NCBI RefSeq assembly: GCF_025860405.1
Contig: NZ_CP063785.1
Location: 8,805,390 to 8,869,389, forward strand
Direction: 5' to 3'
DNA: 64,000 bases
From: Tolypothrix sp. PCC 7712
Lineage (GTDB): Bacteria > Cyanobacteriota > Cyanobacteriia > Cyanobacteriales > Nostocaceae
Made by a program: the position numbers and the translations under genes. Under the pieces are notes generated by a model that did no database searches, was not told the DNA's origin, and was given only the letters and a program-made list of their open reading frames with translations. Positions 56,375-64,000 of the stretch are shown piece after piece (the stretch's first letter is position 1; each line of letters starts with the position of its first letter).

Positions 56375-57235
56375 ATGAATTATCAGCAATTTTTTCATAA
56401 TCGTGTGGCAATACTAGCAACCATGCATCAAAAAGAGCAAGCTATTGCCCCTATATTGGAAGAATTAAACATTCAAATTATCGTACCGCAGGATTTTAAT
56501 ACTGATATTTTTGGCACATTTACAAGAGAGATAGAACGCCCAGGAAACCAAATTGCAGCAGCTAGATTAAAAGCAGAAAAAGCACTAGAATTAACAGGTA
56601 AAAATTTAGCGATCGCTAGTGAAGGTAGCTTTGCACCTCATCCTTATATACCTTATCTTTACTCTAATCGGGAAATCGTCATTTTATTAGATCAAGAAAA
56701 AGACTTAGAAATTATTGGCGAAGAATTATCATTAGAAACTAATTTTAATCATCAGATAGCAGAGAATTTTACCGCAGCCTATGATTTTGCCTTAAAAGTT
56801 GGGTTTCCTGAACATGGTTTAGTTGTTAGTTATCAGGAATCACCCAAAGATAGCAATGAGATAATTAAAGGTATTACTACTAAAGAAAAACTTACTGAAG
56901 CGGTGAATTGGGCATTAAATAATTCTCCCGATGGAAAAGTGCATCTGGAAACCGATATGCGCGCACTTTATAACCCCACCCGCATGAAAAATATTGCCAA
57001 AGCCACCCAGAACTTATTAAACAAGATAAAAAGCCAATGTCCACAATGTTATACGCCTGGATTTGAGATTACAGAACGCATCCAAGGCTTACCCTGTGAA
57101 ATGTGCGCTACACCCACAAATTTATTGCTTGCAGTTGTTTATCAATGCAAAAAATGTGGTTTCAGCCAAGAAAAATTGTTCCCTGAAGATAGAGAATTTG
57201 CCGATCCGGCGCAATGTATGTATTGCAACCCCTAG
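56375..57235 (+). CDS. DUF6671 family protein with C-terminal zinc ribbon
   Basis: 286 residues from the ATG after AGGAAG. The N-terminal half (HNRVAILATMHQKEQAIAPIL, ILEELNIQIIVPQDFNTDIF) and LAIASEGSFAPHPYIPYLYS look like DUF6671. The C-terminal ~50 residues hold four Cys pairs (CPQC, CEMC, CKKC, CMYC), i.e. two zinc ribbons. Function of the family is not known to me. A TTG 30 bp upstream is in frame, but ATG has the better site. Confidence 0.75.
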   Translation: MNYQQFFHNRVAILATMHQKEQAIAPILEELNIQIIVPQDFNTDIFGTFTREIERPGNQIAAARLKAEKALELTGKNLAIASEGSFAPHPYIPYLYSNREIVILLDQEKDLEIIGEELSLETNFNHQIAENFTAAYDFALKVGFPEHGLVVSYQESPKDSNEIIKGITTKEKLTEAVNWALNNSPDGKVHLETDMRALYNPTRMKNIAKATQNLLNKIKSQCPQCYTPGFEITERIQGLPCEMCATPTNLLLAVVYQCKKCGFSQEKLFPEDREFADPAQCMYCNP

Positions 57236-57354
57236 CTGAGATTTCACCTCATAATTTTACCAATGGAAAGATTAAAGGTCTTGTTCCCTTTCCCCCTTCC
57301 CCTTTTTCCCCTTAACCCACAAATATTGGTATATTTCTTCCCCACGATAACAAG

Positions 57355-57424
57355 AAAAAACCCCCTTGCCATTGACAAACAAGAGGGTAACGGTATGGTG
57401 TGAGGAGCAAACTCAATGTTTGCT
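57355..57424 (-). ncRNA. yfr1: Yfr1-like small RNA
   Basis: On the minus strand: a 5' hairpin AGCAAAC-ATTGA-GTTTGCT, the single-stranded CTCCTCACACC characteristic of Yfr1, then a CCCTCTTG/CAAGGGGG stem (one G-U) followed by TTTTTT as intrinsic terminator. That is the Yfr1 order and length. Yfr1 targets outer-membrane and other mRNAs in cyanobacteria through the CU-rich core. A TAAACT lies suitably upstream as a -10. No ORF is on this strand. Confidence 0.8.
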
Positions 57425-57623
57425 TAAAACTAGTTTAACAACTATCTAGGGAAATTACATAAACATCGTATGAAAATCATGCGAACTATGTATGAAGATA
57501 GGTAAATTTCATGAGTTTTTACTTAATGTACTTTTACTAAATTTCATAGATAAGTAAGTAACAAAATTGGCAGTACTTTTTCTATATAATTCAGGTTTAC
57601 TTACTTAAATCTAGGCAAAAATT

Positions 57624-58304
57624 GTGACGCACATCAGATTGTCACCCTCTTGGCAAACAGTACTAGCTGAAGAGTTTGATAAACCATATTTCAGTAAGCT
57701 ACAAAATTTTTTATTAGCGGAACGCCAATCTTATACTATCTACCCACCAGAAGAGCAGATTTTTTCAGCTTTTGAATTGACACCTTATGAGAACGTGAAT
57801 GTTTTTTTACTAGGTCAAGATCCTTACCATGACCAAAACCAGGCACATGGATTATGCTTTTCTGTACAACCTGGTATCAAGCCGCCACCATCACTAATTA
57901 ATATATTTAAAGAACTCAAAGATGATGTAGGGTTTGAAATTCCCAATCATGGGTATTTAGTATCATGGGCGAAACAAGGTATTTTGATGCTAAATGCAGT
58001 ACTAACAGTCAGGGCGCATACACCAAATTCTCATAAAAATCAGGGTTGGGAAACTTTCACAGATGCAGTAATTAGCAAAGTTAACCAAAAGCTAGATCCG
58101 GTTGTGTTTGTGTTGTGGGGAGGATACGCCCAAAAAAAGCTGAAATTAATAGATACAAAGCGACATACAGTGATTCAATCTGCCCACCCTTCACCTCTTT
58201 CTGCGCGTAATGGCTTTTTTGGTAGCAAACCTTTTTCAGCTATTAATTCAGCTTTGCGTTCCTTTGGTAAGCCAGAGATTGATTGGCAAATTCCAGATTT
58301 ATAG
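57624..58304 (+). CDS. ung: Uracil-DNA glycosylase
   Basis: 226 residues. Family I UDG: catalytic Asp66 in GQDPYHD (64-70), uracil-stacking Phe in LCFSV, and HPSPLSA with His188. PPPSLINIFKEL is the DNA Pro-rich loop. It removes uracil from DNA for base-excision repair. The start is GTG at the best position after TAGG; a TTG one base earlier is out of frame. About 390 bp upstream lie Yfr1 and AT-rich DNA. Confidence 0.95.
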   Translation: MTHIRLSPSWQTVLAEEFDKPYFSKLQNFLLAERQSYTIYPPEEQIFSAFELTPYENVNVFLLGQDPYHDQNQAHGLCFSVQPGIKPPPSLINIFKELKDDVGFEIPNHGYLVSWAKQGILMLNAVLTVRAHTPNSHKNQGWETFTDAVISKVNQKLDPVVFVLWGGYAQKKLKLIDTKRHTVIQSAHPSPLSARNGFFGSKPFSAINSALRSFGKPEIDWQIPDL

Positions 58305-58346
58305 ATTAGGGTCTAGAGGCTAGAGACTTTTTTTAAGCCCAAACTA

Positions 58347-58483
58347 TACTAATTCAAATAATGTTTGCAACAGATAAATTACCTATAAGGGCACGGCATA
58401 CACAATCTTTTGGTATATTCAATTATCCTACTGGTGCCGTGCCCCTACTCATCTGTGGCATTCTTTTTTCAAAATGGTATTAG
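58347..58483. mobile_element. Family C element
   Basis: TACTAATTCAAATAATGTTT, AAGGGCACGGCATACACAA, AATCTTTTGGTATATTCAAT, GGTGCCGTGCCCCTACTC and TTTTTTCAAAATGGTATTAG. Complete-looking copy, abutting a TTAGGGACTTCC MITE end. Confidence 0.75.
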
Positions 58484-58497
58484 TTGGAAGTCCCTTA
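58484..58497. mobile_element. Single MITE end (TTGGAAGTCCCTTA) at the 3' end of the next gene
   Basis: Perfect 14-bp match to the TTAGGGACTTCC-family terminus, with no partner end; family C sequence follows at once. The gene's TAA stop is inside it. Confidence 0.6.
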
Positions 58498-58923
58498 GCC
58501 GCCTTCGCTAAATTCACCAGTAACTAATAGCCAAATTCTTGAGGGAAAATAGCCCTGCACAGGATTTTTTTGCAATGATTTCGCCAAAATTGCACCTAAT
58601 AATCCCCTGCGTACTTCTGAATCTGTTACCCCTGATATTGCTTGCGCCCTAGAAAAATTGATAAATGCTGTATCGAAATCATCTTTATTAGCCGCCGCTT
58701 TGATAGCGATACGCATTAACCGTGCATATTCTGTACCATAGCTGGGGTTGATCCAAAGTCCATTAGGTATGCATTCTCCTGAGAAGAGATTACCTGCTTT
58801 CCCGGTAATTTGGCTGATGCATTTGGGCTTATCCTGGGCAGATACACCTGGTATGTTGATTGCTGTAATAGTAGTCATAGCAATTACTACTCCCAGCAAA
58901 CCCTGATTAACTACTTGTCTCAC
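58495..58923 (-). CDS. Secreted hypothetical protein
   Basis: 142 residues with a signal peptide (VVNQGLLGVVIAMTTITAIN, cleavage about GVSAQ). The mature part has two cysteines (KPKCISQI and GECIPNG) that could pair, and ends in a helix-rich segment (AAANKDDFDTAFINFSRAQA). I recognise no family. The TAA stop is within a MITE terminus, so its natural C-terminus may have been changed. Confidence 0.65.
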   Translation of the reverse strand: MRQVVNQGLLGVVIAMTTITAINIPGVSAQDKPKCISQITGKAGNLFSGECIPNGLWINPSYGTEYARLMRIAIKAAANKDDFDTAFINFSRAQAISGVTDSEVRRGLLGAILAKSLQKNPVQGYFPSRIWLLVTGEFSEGG

Positions 58924-59236
58924 TGACGTTTATCGAAGATAGATTTACTATTTTTAATTTTTATTAGTCGTTTTACTGTTATTTTCTAGCTTTTAGAGCG
59001 TATTTTTTATTTTCAAGGCAATTTGTCACAAAAAGCAAGTGAATACTTGTCGGTTAAGGGCAAAAGGGGAAAGGAAAAAGGGCAAGAAAAACCTTTAACC
59101 CTTACCCTTTCACCTTTTCCCCAAACCAAATTCCGAGTTGAAAATCCTTAACTGAGCAGTATAGGGACAAATGACAGCCCTAACTAGTGAGTCGGTGCGT
59201 TGCGCTTGGCGACAACACACCCTAAATCTCAAATAA
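58924..59236. other. Intergenic region with purine-rich inverted repeat
   Basis: GGGCAAAAGGGGAAAGG and CCTTTCACCTTTTCCCC pair as a long stem; GGTGCGTTGCGCTTGG with CACACACCC resembles the dispersed hairpin near 47.1 kb. I see no gene. Confidence 0.45.
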
Positions 59237-62020
59237 TTAGTCACCTTTAGATACAGTAGGCGGTGAACCAGCTGTGACAATGACTACATTTTCTGGTTTA
59301 ATTAGCTCCTGAATTACCTCCTGCACATCTGACATTTTGACTGACTCAATGCGCTGAGGATATTCGCGAATTTCTTTTGGTGAAAGTCCAAAGACGGAAT
59401 TGCTCAAAATTGTAGATACTAAATCGCCGGGATTAGCTAACTCTACAGGGTAGCTGTTGGTAAGAGAACGTTTGGCGGTGTTAAATTCTGCTTCAGTTAC
59501 GCCTTGTTCGCGTACCTGTTTAAGTAACGCCAAAGTGCTGGCGATCGCTTTGTCAGCATCTTGGGGCGCTGTCTGCATCTGGATAAAGAAGGGGCCCGGA
59601 TTAATTCCCGCAGTGAAGTAGCTATAAATCCCGTAGGTGAAACCTTGGCGATCGCGCACTTCTGTACCCAAGCGGCTAGATAAGGTATCGCCACCTAAAA
59701 TTTGATTCAGCACCATTGCTGCGTAAAAACGCGGGTCTTTGCGCGAGATGCTGTTGTAACCAATATAAGTAATGGCTTCGGCTTTGCCGGGAATTGCCTT
59801 GTTCAAGCGTGTCAAAGTCGTAGGTAAATCTACTTTGGGTAGATTGAGAGTTGGCGGCTTACCTTTGACTTGCCATTTGCCAAAAGTCTGATTGAGTAAA
59901 GCTTTTACTTGAGTGGGGTTAAAATCACCCACGAGTGCGATCGTGGTGGTGTCCGGTCGGTAATGTTCTTGGTAGAAGCGAACCAAATCATCACGAGTAA
60001 TACTCTTGAAAGTATCAGCTGTGGGAAAGCTGTGGAAGGGATGATTTTTTGGGTAAATTGTTTGCTGGAATACTCTTCTAGCGAGAGTTTGAGGGTCATC
60101 AAGTTGCACTTTCAAACTCGTCAGCGCCCGTTGTCTTGTCAGTTCTAACTGGTCGGCGGGGAAGGTAGCATTTTGTACTACATCACCCAAAGTTTGAATT
60201 AATACGGGCAGATTTGTTGAGATTCCTTGACCGCTAATAATAACTCCTTCACGACTGGCACTAAAATCTAAATCGGCTCCTCTATCTTCTAAGGTTTTCG
60301 CCAAAGCCAGAGCATTTTGAGTTTTTGTGCCATTCATTAAGTTTCTAGCAGTTAAATTCGCTAGTCCAGATTTTTGATTACCATCAAATTCCGTACCAGC
60401 ATCAATTTGTCCATTGAGATTAATTGTGGGGACACTATGGTCAGGTAACAGCAGCACCCGCAAGCCATTTGCCAAGGTAAACTGTTCTGGTAAAGCTTGT
60501 TTGCTGGAACTGGTAGCTGAGGTAGCAGGAGGTAAGTATTTCGCCAGTTCTGCTGGATCTACAGGTTTACCAGGGCTAAAGTTTTCCACAGTACGTCCAG
60601 AACCTCCACCAGCAGAGGCTTGTTGACCATCTGGTTGAGTTGGTTCAAAGAAACCAATAGTTTGTTTTGCCGGACTGAGGTAAGTTTTCGCCACTCGTTG
60701 CACATCTTGTGGCGTAACTTTAGCGATCGCAGCTAAATACTTTTCAACAAAATGGTAATCTCCGGCAATAGTTTGGTTATATCCCAGTTGGTTGGCTTGA
60801 CTGGTGATGTCTTGGTTACTGAGAATAAATGAAGCTTGTAGTTGAGTTTTGGCGCGATTTAGTTCTTCAGTAGTAACTGGCTGTTGTTGCAGTTTTGCCA
60901 AAGATTGTTGCAATACTTGGTAAATTTTCGTTAACTCTTTACCAGGAGCCGCAGTAGCATTAATTTCATACCATCCCGGTTCGAGCAGTTCGGCGGCGCT
61001 ACCATTAACTGAACTAGCAAGTCCAGATTCTACTAAAGCCTGATAAAGCCGAGAACTACGTCCACCTGTGAGGATAGCATCCATGACATCAATTGCTGGC
61101 ACATCAGGATGCTTGATATCTGGTAAAGGATACACAACTTGTAGTAATGCTGTACTTCCAGGTTGTTTCAAAACAATCGGTGCTTTGTTCGCCACTGGAG
61201 TATTAGCAGGATTCGCTACCTGCTTTGGTTCTGGTAAACTTGTAGCTTGTTTTGGTCGTGGCGTAACCTTGCCAAAAGTTTCTTTTACAGCCTTAAGCGT
61301 CGGTTCTGTGGCAAAATCTCCTGTAATTACCAAGGTGGCATTTTCTGGGCTGTAATATCTTTGGTAATAATTTCGTACCTGATCTACAGTAAATTGCTCC
61401 ACATCAGCTTTTGTTCCTCCCACAGATAAACCATAAGCACGATTGGGAAATGCAGCTTGCATCACTGCTTTACTCAAACGATAGCTGGGGGAATTTTCAT
61501 ATCCTTGCAACTCGGATATTACTACCCGCTTCTCACTCGTTAGTTGCTCAGGCCCAACTAACGAATTTTCCATGCGATCGGCTTCTAAAGTCAGCAGTGC
61601 TTCCAGCTTGTCTCGCTGCACCGTGCCAAAATACACTGTTTCGTCATAGCTAGTATAAGCATTAAACTGACTACCTAAAGCACTAAATAACCGCCCAAAC
61701 TGCACAGGACGTTCTTTAGTACCTTTAAACATTAAATGCTCTAATTGGTGGGAGATACCATTTTCGCCTTTACCTTCATTGCGAGAGCCGACTTTATACC
61801 ATACCTGCACGCTGACCACAGGTGCAGTATGCACTTCTTTAGTAAGTACTGTTAAACCATTGTCCAATACAGTTTTTTGCACACCCTGGGAAAGTGCAAG
61901 ACTGGATACAGGCGTGACAGTTGTGGGTGTTGCTGCATTAGTCAGATTGCCAGAAATCGGCGCAGTACTAAGCAGCAAACTCAGTAATAAACCTATAAGC
62001 ATGTATGAGCGTAGCTTCAT
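59237..62020 (-). CDS. M16-family metallopeptidase with two domains
   Basis: 927 residues from the ATG before KLRSYMLIGLL, a signal-peptide-like start. The first M16 domain has the inverted zinc motif HxxEH in HQLEHLMFKG, with the downstream Glu in LEADRMEN. The second half (from about 495) repeats the fold (LRVLLLPDHSVPTINLNGQI, FDGNQKSGLANLTARNLMNG) without the zinc motif, as usual for processing-type M16 proteins. Probably a periplasmic or membrane-associated protease or peptidase; substrate unknown. Confidence 0.9.
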   Translation of the reverse strand: MKLRSYMLIGLLLSLLLSTAPISGNLTNAATPTTVTPVSSLALSQGVQKTVLDNGLTVLTKEVHTAPVVSVQVWYKVGSRNEGKGENGISHQLEHLMFKGTKERPVQFGRLFSALGSQFNAYTSYDETVYFGTVQRDKLEALLTLEADRMENSLVGPEQLTSEKRVVISELQGYENSPSYRLSKAVMQAAFPNRAYGLSVGGTKADVEQFTVDQVRNYYQRYYSPENATLVITGDFATEPTLKAVKETFGKVTPRPKQATSLPEPKQVANPANTPVANKAPIVLKQPGSTALLQVVYPLPDIKHPDVPAIDVMDAILTGGRSSRLYQALVESGLASSVNGSAAELLEPGWYEINATAAPGKELTKIYQVLQQSLAKLQQQPVTTEELNRAKTQLQASFILSNQDITSQANQLGYNQTIAGDYHFVEKYLAAIAKVTPQDVQRVAKTYLSPAKQTIGFFEPTQPDGQQASAGGGSGRTVENFSPGKPVDPAELAKYLPPATSATSSSKQALPEQFTLANGLRVLLLPDHSVPTINLNGQIDAGTEFDGNQKSGLANLTARNLMNGTKTQNALALAKTLEDRGADLDFSASREGVIISGQGISTNLPVLIQTLGDVVQNATFPADQLELTRQRALTSLKVQLDDPQTLARRVFQQTIYPKNHPFHSFPTADTFKSITRDDLVRFYQEHYRPDTTTIALVGDFNPTQVKALLNQTFGKWQVKGKPPTLNLPKVDLPTTLTRLNKAIPGKAEAITYIGYNSISRKDPRFYAAMVLNQILGGDTLSSRLGTEVRDRQGFTYGIYSYFTAGINPGPFFIQMQTAPQDADKAIASTLALLKQVREQGVTEAEFNTAKRSLTNSYPVELANPGDLVSTILSNSVFGLSPKEIREYPQRIESVKMSDVQEVIQELIKPENVVIVTAGSPPTVSKGD

Positions 62021-62237
62021 AAACAAGTCAAAATGGAAATTCTTAATTTAACTGAGAGTAAAAATAAATGGTAGCAATCTTGAGATAGGAGTTTGGGGAT
62101 TGGAGAAAAAAGGCGATCGCGAGAATAATGCTTTTTCTTCCTAGTGTAATGAGCGATCGCTTTTTTCGAGACCTCACCACTAAATCTATGACAGAATAAT
62201 TTTGTTGTCCTACAAGTAATGCGATCGCCTACGACTT

Positions 62238-62777
62238 ATGATTTCTACCGAGCGCCGCTACACTTTGGATGAATATCACGCCATCGAAGAAAAAGCAGAA
62301 GGACGCAGCGAATATCGAGATGGAGAAATTGTAGACATTCCCGGACGAACGCTCAAACACAGCCGCATTGGCCGGAATATCTTAGCTTATCTTACCTTTT
62401 TGCTACGAGATACTCAATTTGAGCCAATAAACAGCGATTTGCGGCTGTGGATTCCAGAATATAGACGTGGGGTATATCCAGACGTAATGGTTTTTGATGG
62501 TGAACCGCAATTAAATGATGGTCGCTTAAATGAAGTCTTGAATCCTTTGCTGATTGTTGAAGTACTCTCTCCTTCCACCGCAGATTACAACCACCAAAAC
62601 AAATTCCGTATATATCGCTCAATTGTGAGTTTTAGCGAATATTTATTAGTCGAGCAAGATGAACCATTTGTTGAACTTTATAGTAAGCAAACTCAAGGTT
62701 GGTTGCTCAGTGAATTTAAAGGTTTAGAAGTAGCTATTTCCCTAGATTCAGTTGGTCTTAAATTACCAATGTCATAA
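62238..62777 (+). CDS. Uma2-family (DUF820) protein
   Basis: 179 residues, core Uma2 only. Landmarks: EKAEGRSEYRDGEIVDIPG, YPDVMVFDGEPQLN, LLIVEVLSPSTADYNHQNKF and YRSIVSFSEYLLVEQDEPF, with the Asp, Glu-x-Leu and Lys pattern of PD-(D/E)XK folds. HIP1 sites flank the gene. Function unknown. Confidence 0.85.
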   Translation: MISTERRYTLDEYHAIEEKAEGRSEYRDGEIVDIPGRTLKHSRIGRNILAYLTFLLRDTQFEPINSDLRLWIPEYRRGVYPDVMVFDGEPQLNDGRLNEVLNPLLIVEVLSPSTADYNHQNKFRIYRSIVSFSEYLLVEQDEPFVELYSKQTQGWLLSEFKGLEVAISLDSVGLKLPMS

Positions 62778-62871
62778 ATTTATCGTGGTGTTACTTTTGA
62801 ATAAAATGGATTTGCTGGAAAAAGGCGATCGCTGCTAATTTAAAAAGTGGTAATCTCTCAATTCTCGGTTT

Positions 62872-63342
62872 ATGAAAATACGATTATTTCAACAGCAAGA
62901 TGCTGAACAAATAGCACAATTATTTCACGAAACAGTACGTGAAGTTAATATTGGTGACTATTCAGAAAATCAAGTTCAAGCTTGGGCACCAGATAATATT
63001 AATTTTAGAAACTGGGCAACAATCTGTGCAGAAAGATTCACTTACGTTGCTGATGACCGAGGTGTAATTGCAGGTTTTGGCGAATTAGAAACCAACGGAC
63101 ATATAGACTGCTTTTACTGCCATAAAAATTATCAGCGCATGGGTGTGGGTAGTAAAATTTATGCGGCAATTGAAGCCAAAACTTATGAATTAGGAATTAA
63201 TCGCTTATACGTTGAAGCTAGTATTACTGCCAAACGTTTTTTCTTAAGTATGGGGTTTTCCACCATCGCTGAACAACAGGTAGAACGTCGGGGAGAAATT
63301 TTTGTAAATTATGCAATGCAGAAGTTTTTAATTTCTCGCTGA
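62872..63342 (+). CDS. GNAT family N-acetyltransferase
   Basis: 156 residues. GNAT motif A is visible as CHKNYQRMGVGSKIYAAIEA; ADDRGVIAGFGELETNGHI precedes it and YVEASITAKRFFLSMGF follows. Resembles YafP/ElaA-like acetyltransferases; acceptor unknown. It may share a direction with the Uma2 gene 94 bp upstream. Confidence 0.85.
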   Translation: MKIRLFQQQDAEQIAQLFHETVREVNIGDYSENQVQAWAPDNINFRNWATICAERFTYVADDRGVIAGFGELETNGHIDCFYCHKNYQRMGVGSKIYAAIEAKTYELGINRLYVEASITAKRFFLSMGFSTIAEQQVERRGEIFVNYAMQKFLISR

Positions 63343-63542
63343 TTGATTGGCAATGATATAACGCTAATAGGAGCCTGATGATTCTGTCTTGATAATAAGC
63401 AAATTGCTATCATCAAACTGAAGGTTGCTGCAATTTGGTGCTCACTTTATATAAAAATAAAAATATCTGCTGGAAGCGTAAGTTCTCAGTTTGCTAAAAT
63501 AAAGATTCTGCTAGACTTATTTCATACATAACTTTGTCAAAG

Positions 63543-63672
63543 CTATAGGACTCATATTTGATTTTTGAAAAAACCTAAGTACACTTTTATTTCTTCTTCC
63601 CTGTTCCCCGTTCCCTGTTCCCTGTTCCCTCCCTACGCAAATAATTTCAGGAATCAAAGCGGATTCCTATAG
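63543..63672. mobile_element. MITE with TATAGGA ends (family D)
   Basis: CTATAGGACTCATATTTGAT on the left and TCAAAGCGGATTCCTATAG on the right; interior has a CCCTGTTCCCTGTTCCC heptamer-like repeat. Same ends as the element at 42.03-42.23 kb. Confidence 0.65.
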
Positions 63673-63720
63673 TACAACTGTATATTATTAAATAATTGAA
63701 CGAACTAGGAAGATTTACTA

Positions 63721-64000
63721 ATGCAGTTAGTCAGTCGGGAGCATATTGAGATCGCTTCTGATGTGCGGAGTGGAAAGCCTCGTATTGTTGGTACCCGCAT
63801 TGCTGTAGAAGATGTGGCAGTAATGCATTTAAAGTTAGGATATTCCTTAGTAGAGATTGCTGGTAAGTATGACTTGTCACTGGCATCTGTTTATGCAGCA
63901 ATGGCTTATTACTTCGATCACCGCGAGGAAATTGATCGCCGCACAGACCAAGAAGATGAGTTAGTTGAGGTGATGAAGCAAAATCATCCCTCACGGCTTC
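63721..64000 (+). CDS. DUF433 antitoxin-like HTH protein, cut by window edge
   Basis: I translated this frame directly: ATG, then 92 codons without a stop, running past the right edge. KPRIVGTRIAVEDVAVMHLK followed by YSLVEIAGKYDLSLASVYAA is the DUF433 (VapB45-like) HTH signature. These proteins usually act as antitoxins in front of a PIN-like (DUF5615) toxin; the expected partner would lie outside the window. Role is by family resemblance. Confidence 0.8.
   Translation, partial: MQLVSREHIEIASDVRSGKPRIVGTRIAVEDVAVMHLKLGYSLVEIAGKYDLSLASVYAAMAYYFDHREEIDRRTDQEDELVEVMKQNHPSRL

Overview
The window looks like chromosome of a filamentous, heterocyst-forming cyanobacterium (Nostocales; Nostoc/Calothrix/Anabaena-like). 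Reasons: cyanobacterial photosynthesis genes (psaD, a PsbQ-type lipoprotein, raf1, menG, hemJ), a HetP-family heterocyst gene with a HetR-type palindrome upstream, a Yfr1-like sRNA, very frequent HIP1 octamers (GCGATCGC), and intergenic DNA full of 7-bp short tandem repeats (CATTACC, CCCCAAT, CATGCCC types) and MITE-like hairpins.

Layout. 1-6 kb: a zinc-ribbon/NYN protein cut by the window edge, a divergent PstB-like ATPase, a four-repeat Pho box, then pstS-pstC-pstA-pstB for high-affinity phosphate uptake. 6-17 kb: raf1 (Rubisco assembly), a REC-GAF response regulator, menG, a DUF445 membrane protein, a small P-loop kinase, a phosphoribulokinase-like paralog, a CoA-binding protein, an O-methyltransferase, trhO and tRNA-Ala(UGC). 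17.6-20 kb: a GH116 beta-glucosidase. 20-25 kb: a gene-poor AT-rich stretch with the HetR-type palindrome about 1 kb upstream of a truncated hetP-like gene, plus tiny ORFs and a probable decayed gene. 25-30 kb: a DICT-GAF histidine kinase, psaD, trpE and a small ABM-domain protein. 30-32 kb: a two-gene Septu-like defence pair (HNH nuclease PtuB-like and ATPase PtuA-like, ATGA overlap).

32-42 kb: a Tat-exported metallophosphatase and a Pro/Thr-rich membrane protein, then a minus-strand run of sugar-phosphate genes: transaldolase, pyruvate kinase, GAPDH (Gap1 type) and phosphoketolase. Together these interconvert pentose and hexose phosphates and produce pyruvate or acetyl-phosphate, a catabolic (dark or heterotrophic) carbon set. 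42-64 kb: three Uma2-family proteins, rimM, a valine-pyruvate-type aminotransferase, glutathione-dependent formaldehyde dehydrogenase, a DUF5009 membrane acyltransferase, a polysaccharide deacetylase, psbQ, a glycine-oxidase-like flavoprotein, an alpha/beta hydrolase lacking the usual nucleophile, hemJ, a DUF6671 protein, Yfr1, ung, an M16 double-domain protease, a GNAT protein and a DUF433 antitoxin-like gene cut by the right edge.

The most interesting signals lie between genes: (1) the HetR-type site with a long leader and a hetP reading frame that continues past its stop as recognisable but nonsense-riddled HetP C-terminus; (2) a Yfr1-like sRNA; (3) one MITE family that repeatedly sits between a stop codon and the gene's own intrinsic terminator (raf1, tal, psbQ); (4) two unrelated 21-bp tandem arrays with self-complementary cores; (5) a repeat that has entered coding sequence in the same frame in two unrelated proteins. 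Family names and motif comparisons come from memory of these families; no database search was possible.
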